Assembly: GCA_052034745.1 (NCBI GenBank)
Contig: JBPOIF010000017.1
Coordinates: 1 to 11,251 of the forward strand
Reading direction: 5' to 3'
Length of the DNA: 11,251 nucleotides
Origin: UBA4124 sp052034745
GTDB lineage: Bacteria; Patescibacteriota; Minisyncoccia; Phycocordibacterales; UBA9973
Shown one piece after another: positions 1 through 6,116 of this stretch. Made by a program: the position numbers and the translations under genes. The notes beneath the pieces were generated by a model that saw only the letters and a program-made list of their open reading frames with translations, was not told the origin of the DNA and ran no database searches. Numbering within the stretch: position 1 is the first letter of the stretch; every line of letters starts with the position of its first letter.

Positions 1-23
1 GTCTACCATTCCGCCACTGCGGC
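1..23 (-). tRNA. tRNA-Leu, 5' part only (runs out of the window)
   Basis: The minus strand read from position 23 towards 1 begins GCCGCAG (acceptor 5' strand), followed by TGGCGGAATGGTAGAC. This is the characteristic start and D arm of a bacterial class II leucine tRNA. Only the acceptor 5' strand and most of the D arm are inside the window, so the anticodon cannot be read. The isotype comes from the D-arm pattern; serine tRNAs usually have a different sequence here. Confidence 0.75.
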
Positions 24-27
24 ATCA

Positions 28-35
28 ACTATATA
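28..35 (-). promoter_or_regulatory. Probable -10 element for tRNA-Leu
   Basis: On the minus strand the sequence TATATAGT lies 4 bp before the first tRNA base. Read as TATATA (35 to 30), it would place transcription start near the tRNA 5' end. I see no convincing -35 box. The assignment rests on position and the hexamer only. Confidence 0.35.
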
Positions 36-41
36 CGAAGC

Positions 42-308
42 TTATTTTACATAGTTTCCAGGGGAAGTAAATGGAAGGGAAAAGGGGATGCTTGACTTAT
101 TTTTGAACGGTGCTATAATCTGCTCGATAAGTTCCAATTGATAATCAAAAAAACAACAATGAAGAAAAAATGTTCCAGCCCTCCGTTGGGCTACCATGGC
201 AATGCCAATCCCCGTTCGATCATTTTTAAGCTCAATTTCGCCGGTGGTCCCTGCTGCCTGATGAATCCGAAGAAAGAATAGCCGGGCCGGTTGCTGAAGA
301 GGTGTCAC
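42..308 (-). CDS. Doubtful 88-codon open frame, no recognised family
   Basis: This frame would start at a GTG (308) and stop at TAA (42-44), 18 bp before the tRNA-Leu gene. I recognise no domain, signal peptide or membrane segment. The predicted protein has a basic, aromatic N-terminal half (around RLFFLRIHQ) and a short helical stretch near residues 56-66. Against it being a gene: no ATG start in frame, no ribosome binding site, arginine codons CGG and AGG that are uncommon in the neighbouring genes, and a strong promoter plus terminator on the opposite strand implying transcription in antisense. The frame stays open upstream to about position 386, so it could instead be the decayed remains of a longer gene. 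I keep it only as a low-confidence candidate. Confidence 0.15.
   Translation of the reverse strand: MTPLQQPARLFFLRIHQAAGTTGEIELKNDRTGIGIAMVAQRRAGTFFLHCCFFDYQLELIEQIIAPFKNKSSIPFSLPFTSPGNYVK
92..119 (+). promoter_or_regulatory. Strong sigma70-type promoter with extended -10
   Basis: TTGACT (92-97) and a perfect TATAAT (114-119) are separated by 16 bp. The -10 is preceded by TGC, giving an extended -10 (TGnTATAAT). The predicted transcription start is near 126. It is the best consensus promoter in the window, yet no convincing reading frame follows before the terminator at 358-389. Confidence 0.75.
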
Positions 309-389
309 AATCGTGAGCCTCGGACTCGATAATTCATTTTGTTTGACTTGAAACTGACCCGTTCCATATCCATGGAACGGGCTTTTTTA
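126..389 (+). ncRNA. Candidate untranslated RNA of about 260 nt, family unknown
   Basis: The stretch is bracketed by a consensus promoter (92-119) and a perfect intrinsic terminator (358-389), so it looks like a complete short transcription unit. Small hairpins are visible: AGCCC/GGGCT around 176-191, TGGC/GCCA around 195-205, and TCAC/GTGA around 304-315. I looked for signatures of tmRNA, RNase P RNA, SRP RNA and 6S RNA and found none. A 40-codon frame (159-281, starting MKKK) exists on the same strand but has no ribosome binding site and no recognisable product. Alternatives are a long leader ending in an attenuator before parB, or chance promoter and terminator sequences around a decayed gene. 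Confidence 0.3.
358..389 (+). terminator. Intrinsic terminator upstream of parB
   Basis: A perfect 10-bp stem, CCCGTTCCAT (358-367) with ATGGAACGGG (372-381), has loop ATCC and is followed by CTTTTTTATT. On the plus strand this is a textbook rho-independent terminator. It ends the transcript starting near 126 and insulates parB, which has its own -10 box just downstream. Confidence 0.9.
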
Positions 390-404
390 TTCATACATAC
401 GCTG

Positions 405-413
405 TGATACACT
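405..413 (+). promoter_or_regulatory. Extended -10 of parB, implying a leaderless mRNA
   Basis: TGATACACT (405-413) reads as an extended -10, TGn followed by TACACT (408-413). Seven bases downstream is position 420, the A of the parB ATG, so the mRNA would begin at the start codon. There is no clear -35; a T-rich tract from the terminator occupies that position. The same TACACT hexamer occurs in the dprA promoter. Confidence 0.5.
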
Positions 414-419
414 GAGCGC

Positions 420-1394
420 ATGTCAAATCTGTATAGCAACTCCATTTTCTTTATTGATATCGACAAGATATTGCCGAATCCTTTTCAACCTCGTCGTGAG
501 TTTGAAGAAGGGCCACTCAAAGACCTTGCGGAGTCGATTCGTCAGTACGGTATCCTCCAGCCACTGACGGTTTCTCGTGTTGAAAAAGAGACCTCTGAGG
601 GAGGACTGCTCACCGAGTACGAACTCATTGCAGGAGAGCGACGCCTCCGTGCCGCAAAACTCGCAGGGCTCCTCCAGGTGCCTGCAATCATTCGCATTGG
701 GGACGACAGTATGATGAAACTCGAACTTGCCATCATCGAGAACCTCCAGCGCGAAGACCTCAACCCTGTTGAGCGTGCACGAGCGTTTTCTCGACTTGTC
801 GAAGAATTTAAATTTACGCATACGCAGATCGGTCAAAAGATGGGGAAGAGTCGCGAGTACGTATCAAACACTCTTCGACTGCTCACACTTCCACAAGACA
901 TGCTCGATGCGCTCTCAGGTGGCAAGATCAACGAAGGACATACTCGACCACTCTTGATGCTCGCAAGTCGTCCTGAAGAACAAGCGACCCTCTTCAAAGA
1001 GATCACGATTCGCAAGATCACCGTGCGTGAAGCAGAACGTATCGCTCGTCGCATCGCGGTTGAAAAGGTGCGCAAACACCAGCTTGTCCCTGATGGACAA
1101 CTCCTTGAGGTAGAACAGAAGCTTCAAGAAGCGCTCGGCACCCGTGTCCATATCGAACCAAAGGAACAGGGAGGAAAGATTACGATCGATTATTTCTCAA
1201 ACGATGATCTCGATACAATCATGTCAGTGTTTGAAAAACAGCGCGCTGCCGCGATACCAGTTGCAGTTCCTGCGGAAGAGTCTCCACAGGAGGAATCAGT
1301 CGAGGCGCTCGATGATCGTGCTCCCGAGGAGAAAGAGGCCGCTTCACAAGAGAGTGAAGAAGATCTCTACAATCTCAAAAACTTTTCACTGTAA
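420..1394 (+). CDS. parB: Chromosome partitioning protein ParB (Spo0J family)
   Basis: ParB is a CTP-dependent DNA clamp that loads at parS sites and spreads along the origin region to segregate chromosomes with ParA. The N-terminal CTP-binding domain shows GERRLRA (residues 72-78) and ENLQREDLNPVE (107-118). A helix-turn-helix follows at about 134-154, then a C-terminal dimerisation segment at about 229-262 with the usual GTRVHI...GKITIDYFS pattern. Beyond it is an unusual acidic tail of about 60 residues rich in Glu, Pro and Ala, ending in DLYNLKNFSL. The ATG at 420 is preferred because the family's N-terminal pattern begins right after it and a -10 box lies just upstream. No parA and no recognisable parS (TGTTTCACGTGAAACA-like) is in the window. 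The stop lies 3 bp from the convergent rel stop. Confidence 0.95.
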   Translation: MSNLYSNSIFFIDIDKILPNPFQPRREFEEGPLKDLAESIRQYGILQPLTVSRVEKETSEGGLLTEYELIAGERRLRAAKLAGLLQVPAIIRIGDDSMMKLELAIIENLQREDLNPVERARAFSRLVEEFKFTHTQIGQKMGKSREYVSNTLRLLTLPQDMLDALSGGKINEGHTRPLLMLASRPEEQATLFKEITIRKITVREAERIARRIAVEKVRKHQLVPDGQLLEVEQKLQEALGTRVHIEPKEQGGKITIDYFSNDDLDTIMSVFEKQRAAAIPVAVPAEESPQEESVEALDDRAPEEKEAASQESEEDLYNLKNFSL

Positions 1395-1397
1395 AAA

Positions 1398-2870
1398 CTA
1401 TTTTCCTTTGAGGAAGAAACGATCGAGGATTCCGCCATGCTCACTGAGGTATGCGCGGATTTTTCTTCTGGCAGCATTTGTCTTTGCATAGTCGAGCCAT
1501 TTGCTTGTCGGTTTGCCATTTTTGCTCGTGACAATCTCGACGATGTCACCGTTGTGGAGCGGATCTCCGAGAGAAATCATCTTGCCATTTGCGCGTGCTG
1601 AGCTCGTTGTGTGTCCGATATCTGAGTGAATCGCGTAGGCAAAGTCTATAGCACTTGCTCCTTCGGGCAGGTCGATCACATCTCCTTGAGGGCTAAAGAC
1701 AAAGATGCGGTCTTTGAAAAAGTCCATGCGAAGTTGTTTGAGGAACGTGTTAGGGTCGGTGACAATCGTGTGGAGGTCTTTGAGTTCATTGAGCCAGTTA
1801 AATTTTTTGCCAGCTACTTTTCGAGATGATTGTTGTTCGTTTTCTGTCTCTTTGTATCCAAGGTGTGAAGCGACACCGAGTTCTGCTTCACGATGCATCT
1901 CCGCAGTGCGTATCTGTATCTCAACGACACCGTGTTCGGTCACGACAGAGGTGTGGAGGGATTGGTAGCCGTTTGGTTTGGGAAGTGCGATGTAGTCTTT
2001 GATACGACGAGGGAGCGGTTTCCAGATCATATGAACGAGCCCAAGCACTTGATAACAGTCACCAACTTGATCGGTGATGACACGGAGCGCCACGACATCG
2101 TAGATCTGCTCGACGTTCCATTTGTATTTGACGAGTTTGCGGTACGTACTAAATGTTTTTTTGACACGTGAGTTGATGGACAGATGGGGCGCTTTAAATT
2201 CGTTGAGCGTCTTTTCAAGGACTGAGTGTGCGTGTTCGACGGCTTTTTGTACTTCGGGCACCATCTCCGCCATCGCTTCTGTTGTTTTTTTGTGTTCAGC
2301 AGGGTATGCGTAGGGGAATGAATAATCTTCGAGGAGCCCTTTTAAGTGCTCCATACCGAGACGTCCCGCAAGCGCTGCGTGTACCTCGATGGTTTCAAGG
2401 GCGATGCGTTTTTGTTTTTCTGGTCTGACGTGTTCGAGAGTTCGCACATTGTGGAGACGGTCGGCGAGTTTGATGATGAGGACGCGGAGGTCTTCGGCCA
2501 TGGCAACAAAGAATTTTCGTAGACTTTCTACGTGTCGCTCTCGTCCGCGGTATTTGAGTTTGCCGAGCTTGGTGACCCCTTTGACGAGAAAGAGTACTGA
2601 TTCACCAAATGCATCTCGAAGTTCATCTTCGGTCGTCTCTGTGTCTTCGAGGGTGTCGTGGAGCAGTGCTCCTACAATCGTTTCAATATCCACTCCGAGA
2701 GATGCACAATTTTTTGCTACAGCGAGTGCATGGGTAAAGTAAGGCTCTCCTGAGTTTCGAGTTTGCCCTTCGTGTTTCTCTTTTGAAAAAGTATACGCAC
2801 GCTCAAGAAATGCTTTGTCAGCGTCTGTGAGGGGGTAGGTGATGCTATTGACTAAACTCTCAAAATCCAT
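1398..2870 (-). CDS. rel: Bifunctional (p)ppGpp synthetase/hydrolase, Rel/SpoT family, lacking C-terminal regulatory domains
   Basis: This enzyme makes and degrades the alarmone (p)ppGpp. The HD hydrolase domain carries the expected metal ligands His47, His71-Asp72 (HDTLED) and Asp137 (DRLHN). The synthetase domain shows YDVVALR (Asp258), PNGYQSLHT (299-307) and EIQIRT (Glu317). RIKD at 289-292 is the RxKD form associated with bifunctional Rel enzymes rather than the ExDD of synthetase-only RelA. A TGS domain follows at about 387-450. The protein stops at 490 residues, whereas typical long Rel/SpoT proteins are about 700-750, so the helical, zinc-finger and ACT/RRM regions are absent. It lies 43 bp after topA on the same strand and is probably cotranscribed with it. 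An AGG directly abuts the ATG, too close for a normal ribosome binding site. Confidence 0.95.
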   Translation of the reverse strand: MDFESLVNSITYPLTDADKAFLERAYTFSKEKHEGQTRNSGEPYFTHALAVAKNCASLGVDIETIVGALLHDTLEDTETTEDELRDAFGESVLFLVKGVTKLGKLKYRGRERHVESLRKFFVAMAEDLRVLIIKLADRLHNVRTLEHVRPEKQKRIALETIEVHAALAGRLGMEHLKGLLEDYSFPYAYPAEHKKTTEAMAEMVPEVQKAVEHAHSVLEKTLNEFKAPHLSINSRVKKTFSTYRKLVKYKWNVEQIYDVVALRVITDQVGDCYQVLGLVHMIWKPLPRRIKDYIALPKPNGYQSLHTSVVTEHGVVEIQIRTAEMHREAELGVASHLGYKETENEQQSSRKVAGKKFNWLNELKDLHTIVTDPNTFLKQLRMDFFKDRIFVFSPQGDVIDLPEGASAIDFAYAIHSDIGHTTSSARANGKMISLGDPLHNGDIVEIVTSKNGKPTSKWLDYAKTNAARRKIRAYLSEHGGILDRFFLKGK

Positions 2871-2913
2871 CCTTTTATCCTATAGGGGAAAGGGGTTCTT
2901 GTCACGCGAGGAG

Positions 2914-5142
2914 TTATTTCTTTTTCTTTTGGAATCCGCGAGGTTTCTTTTCTTGTGCGAGGAGTTCGAGTGCTTGGTCGAGTGTGATGGTGTAGACATC
3001 AAGCGGGACTTTGATCGAACGGAAGTTTCCATCATGGGCAACATACGGGCCAAATCGTCCGTTGTTTGCAGTCACGTCGAGGCCTGTTGTTGGGTGCGTG
3101 CCGAGTGTGCGAGGAATAGAGAGGTACTTGAGTGCCATTTCAAGCGTGACTGTTGTTGGGTCGACTGTTTTTGGAATCGATGCCATTTTGGGTTTAGCAA
3201 CTAGCTTTTGGCTACTAGCGCCTAGCTTTTTCTTGGCACCTTTGGCAGGCATTTCACCGAGCTGGACATACGGGCCAAATCGTCCGACTTTTGTATAAAT
3301 AGCAAGTCCTGTTTCGGGGTCCATACCGATCGGCTCATCAGCTTTGATCTCGAGTCCTTCGATGGTGAGCGCTCCTTCACAATCAGGATAGCGATCGCAC
3401 GAGAGGAATTTGCCGCCACGACCGAGTTTGACGATCATGCCGCTTCCGCATTTTGGACAGATAAATTTTGGATCAGCTTTTTCGAGGATGGTTGCTTTGT
3501 CGAGTTTGTCTTTTTCTTTGAGGTCTTTGACAAACGGGGTATAAAATTCTCGCAACGTTTTTTCATACTCGCGATCACCAGAGGCGATATCGTCGAGCTT
3601 GTTTTCCATCTCAGCAGTAAAGGTGTCATTGATATACTCCATGAAGTTTTGCTCGAGGAATGTCGAGACGACTTCTCCGGTATCAGTAGGCTTGAGTGAA
3701 CGGCCGAGCTTTTCGACATAGCCACGTATCTCAAGTGTCGAGATAATGGATGCGTAGGTAGAAGGACGTCCGATGCCACGGGCTTCGAGTTCTTTGACGA
3801 GCCCTGCTTCTGAATAGCGGTTTGGTGGCTCAGTTTCTTTGCCGATATCACTTATGTTTGCAAGCGTAAGAGGCGCCCCTTCGACAAGCGCAGGGAGTTC
3901 GACGTCTTCACCGCGTGCAGCAGTGTCTACATCGAGCCATCCGGCAAAGAGCACTCGGCTTCCGGTGACGGTAAAGTCAGGGATACTTTCTTTGTCTGTT
4001 GCGATATTTCCAACAACACGGGTCTTGAGGAGTTTGGCGTCTGCCATTTGAGATGCAACGGTTCTCTCCCAGATGAGACGATAGAGTTTCTTGTGCTCAT
4101 CGGTGGTGCCGGCAGAGAGTTTCTCTATATGAGAAGGGCGGATTGCTTCGTGCGCTTCTTGAGCGTTTTTTGCTTTTGTTTTGTAGGTGCGAATTTCAAG
4201 AAACTTTTTTCCATATGTTTTTTCAACGTGAGAAGCAATCGAATCGATTGATTGTTTTGACAATGTTGTCGAGTCTGTACGCATGTACGAGATATGACCT
4301 GCTTCGTAGAGCTTCTGTGCGACCTGCATGGTCCGTGATGGTGAAAATCCTAGGCGTGAACTTGCCGCTTGTTGGAGTGTCGAGGTGGTAAATGGTGGGC
4401 GAGGAGATCGCTTCTGTTCACTTTCTTTCACCTCTTTGACGTGCCAAGGATATGTTTGGCCAGCCGAGAGAATATGGTCAACCATGCTACGGTCGCGAGG
4501 CTCTTCGACACAAGTGAGGGTGAGTGCTTGTTTTTTTTCAGTAGTGACATCAGCGGTAAGTACCCAGTATGCTTCAGGGACAAATGCTTTGATCTCACGC
4601 TCTCGTTCAACAAGAATGCGAAGTGCAGGAGATTGGACACGTCCCGCAGAGAGTCCATAGCGAACTTTTTTCCAGATGATACCCGACAGATCATATCCCA
4701 CGAGTCGATCAAGGACACGACGAGCCTCTTGTGCTTTGCGCAAGTTGGTATCGATTTTGCGTGGGGTTGTGAGCGCATGCGTCACTGCTTCTTTGGTGAT
4801 CTCGTTGAAGGTGACACGAGTGATGGGTGCTTTGACTTTTTTGTCAGCGTGCAAGAGACATTCGATATGCCATGCGATCGCTTCTCCTTCACGGTCCGGG
4901 TCTGTTGCAAGCACAATCTCTTTTGCCTTTTCGGCGAGGTGCTGGAGTTCGTTTACGACTTTTTCTTTCCCTTTTGAGATCTCGTAGTGAGGGATAAAAC
5001 CTCCAGGGATATCAATCGCTTTTTTGTTTGATTTTGGCAGATCGCGGATATGTCCGACAGAGGCGCGTACGGTATACGCACCATCCAAATATTTTTCGAT
5101 GGTTTTTGCTTTTGAGGGTGACTCGACAATAAGTAGTTTCAT
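2914..5142 (-). CDS. topA: DNA topoisomerase I (type IA)
   Basis: TopA relaxes negative supercoils by breaking and rejoining one strand. The Toprim domain begins immediately (MKLLIVESPSKAKTIEKYL) and contains the acidic residues Glu7 and Asp81, Asp83 and Glu85 in DPDREGEAIAWH. The catalytic tyrosine is about residue 286 in the motif ISYMRTDS. A single four-cysteine zinc finger (CPKC...CDRYPDC, about 558-590) is followed by two topoisomerase C-terminal repeats marked by GRFGPYV, and a lysine-rich tail. I place the start at 5142; the frame stays open upstream to 5211, but that would overlap dprA and add residues the family lacks. The gene follows dprA by 49 bp, an arrangement common in bacteria. 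A short CTAG-rich tandem repeat lies in the linker between the C-terminal repeats. The product is 742 residues. Confidence 0.96.
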   Translation of the reverse strand: MKLLIVESPSKAKTIEKYLDGAYTVRASVGHIRDLPKSNKKAIDIPGGFIPHYEISKGKEKVVNELQHLAEKAKEIVLATDPDREGEAIAWHIECLLHADKKVKAPITRVTFNEITKEAVTHALTTPRKIDTNLRKAQEARRVLDRLVGYDLSGIIWKKVRYGLSAGRVQSPALRILVEREREIKAFVPEAYWVLTADVTTEKKQALTLTCVEEPRDRSMVDHILSAGQTYPWHVKEVKESEQKRSPRPPFTTSTLQQAASSRLGFSPSRTMQVAQKLYEAGHISYMRTDSTTLSKQSIDSIASHVEKTYGKKFLEIRTYKTKAKNAQEAHEAIRPSHIEKLSAGTTDEHKKLYRLIWERTVASQMADAKLLKTRVVGNIATDKESIPDFTVTGSRVLFAGWLDVDTAARGEDVELPALVEGAPLTLANISDIGKETEPPNRYSEAGLVKELEARGIGRPSTYASIISTLEIRGYVEKLGRSLKPTDTGEVVSTFLEQNFMEYINDTFTAEMENKLDDIASGDREYEKTLREFYTPFVKDLKEKDKLDKATILEKADPKFICPKCGSGMIVKLGRGGKFLSCDRYPDCEGALTIEGLEIKADEPIGMDPETGLAIYTKVGRFGPYVQLGEMPAKGAKKKLGASSQKLVAKPKMASIPKTVDPTTVTLEMALKYLSIPRTLGTHPTTGLDVTANNGRFGPYVAHDGNFRSIKVPLDVYTITLDQALELLAQEKKPRGFQKKKK
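3195..3230 (-). repeat. CTAG-rich 21-bp-period direct repeat inside topA
   Basis: On the coding strand AAAAGCTAGGCGCTA is followed 21 bp later by AAAAGCTAGTTGCTA (13 of 15 identical). This encodes KLGA and KLVA seven codons apart, at about residues 638-649, in the linker between the two C-terminal repeats. Three CTAG tetranucleotides fall within 25 bp; CTAG is generally rare in bacterial coding DNA. Confidence 0.6.
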
Positions 5143-5191
5143 AAATGAATGCATTATTACCACGCTTGTTTTCTTTTCGCAAACAGTTGCA

Positions 5192-6055
5192 TCAAAACAT
5201 GCGCTCAACAAGACCGAGTGTTTCCCTGATTACTCCTTTGATTTCAAGTGTCGAAAGCGTCACCGTGACATCGACCGCATCACCACCAAGTCGTTCGATA
5301 ATCTCATCTCGAGGCATTGGTCCGGTGAGTATCGCAAGCACCGCTTCTTCTTTTTCGTTGAGGACAAGTGTGCGCGGTTGTTTTTCGGTGGGGTACTCGA
5401 GTCCGAGCTCTCGAAGGATGTCGGCGCTCTCGGTGATAGGGACCGCGCCGAGTTTCAAAAATTGATGTGTTCCTTTTGATGCTGGGGAATTGATTGCCCC
5501 TGGAACAACCCCGACGATCTTGTTGTACTCAGTACCAAGGCGAGCAGTAATGAGTGCTCCGGAAGCTTCTTCTGCTTCAATGATAACGACGAGGTCTGCA
5601 ACACCGGCGACAATACGGTTGCGTTGTGGAAAGGTCCAGAGTGCTGCGCGTTGATCGGGTTTGTATTCAGAGATGAGTGCCCCACCTGCTTCGATGATAC
5701 GCTTTGCAAGGTCTCTGTGCCCTGCAGGGTAGACGACATTCCAATCAAGTCCCGAACCAGGAAATGCAATGGTCGTCATCCCTGCTTCGAGTGCTGCTTC
5801 GTGAGCGACAGAATCGATACCGAGCGCAAGTCCTGAGACGATCACGATAGGGTATCCCGCGAGTCCTTCGATCAGTGATCGGCATGCAGCAACACCGTAG
5901 GGAGTACAGCGTCGTGCACCAACGACGGTGACGATCTTTTTGTGAGCAAGCGCATCGAGTGATCCTCGAACGAAAAGTTGTTTTGGTGGTCGAGGAGTTT
6001 CTGCCAATTGGGGAAATATACTGAGGGGGTCAACCGTTTGTATAGGGTGCTCCAT
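5192..6055 (-). CDS. dprA: DNA processing protein DprA (Smf family)
   Basis: DprA binds single-stranded DNA taken up during transformation and loads RecA onto it. The Rossmann-like core shows VGARRCTPYG (45-54), SGLALGIDSVAHEAAL (74-89), the Gly-Ser-Gly region near 100-102, SEY near 129-131 and FPQRNRIVAG (142-151), all typical of the family. The last 60 or so residues (about 226-285) form the winged-helix-like C-terminal domain. The N-terminal SAM-like domain found in some DprA proteins is absent, and the length of 287 is typical of the shorter form. The ATG at 6055 lies a few bases after a promoter (TTGAGT, 17 bp, TACACT), so its mRNA probably has almost no leader. It is the first gene of a dprA-topA-rel cluster. 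Its presence suggests natural DNA uptake, which the window alone cannot show. Confidence 0.95.
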   Translation of the reverse strand: MEHPIQTVDPLSIFPQLAETPRPPKQLFVRGSLDALAHKKIVTVVGARRCTPYGVAACRSLIEGLAGYPIVIVSGLALGIDSVAHEAALEAGMTTIAFPGSGLDWNVVYPAGHRDLAKRIIEAGGALISEYKPDQRAALWTFPQRNRIVAGVADLVVIIEAEEASGALITARLGTEYNKIVGVVPGAINSPASKGTHQFLKLGAVPITESADILRELGLEYPTEKQPRTLVLNEKEEAVLAILTGPMPRDEIIERLGGDAVDVTVTLSTLEIKGVIRETLGLVERMF

Positions 6056-6066
6056 AGAACATCTCT

Positions 6067-6095
6067 AGTGTACCGTGGCTTTAATAGATACTCAA
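6067..6095 (-). promoter_or_regulatory. Promoter of the dprA-topA-rel cluster
   Basis: On the minus strand TTGAGT (6095-6090) and TACACT (6072-6067) are separated by exactly 17 bp. Transcription would start near 6060, about 5 nt before the dprA ATG at 6055. It shares its DNA with the divergent serS promoter. Confidence 0.65.
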
Positions 6096-6102
6096 AATAG
6101 TA

Positions 6103-6108
6103 TATAGT
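6103..6108 (+). promoter_or_regulatory. -10 element of serS, implying a near-leaderless mRNA
   Basis: TATAGT (6103-6108) ends 8 bp before the serS ATG at 6117, so the mRNA would start within about 2 nt of the start codon. The -35 position (TTTAAT, 6080-6085) matches the consensus poorly and overlaps the spacer of the dprA promoter. Confidence 0.5.
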
Positions 6109-6116
6109 GTCTGCAT

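Noticed and set aside
159..281. 40-codon plus-strand frame starting MKKK downstream of the strong promoter
   Set aside because: No ribosome binding site, no recognisable product and an unremarkable length. It is mentioned only within the candidate RNA.
423..836. 137-codon minus-strand frame inside parB, and similar long antisense frames in topA, dus and serS
   Set aside because: They lie entirely opposite genes with clear family motifs and show low-complexity shadow translations.
5143..5211. Upstream extension of topA by 23 codons
   Set aside because: It overlaps the end of dprA and adds residues before the canonical MKLLIVESPSKAK start; an ATG at 5154 is also possible but less likely.
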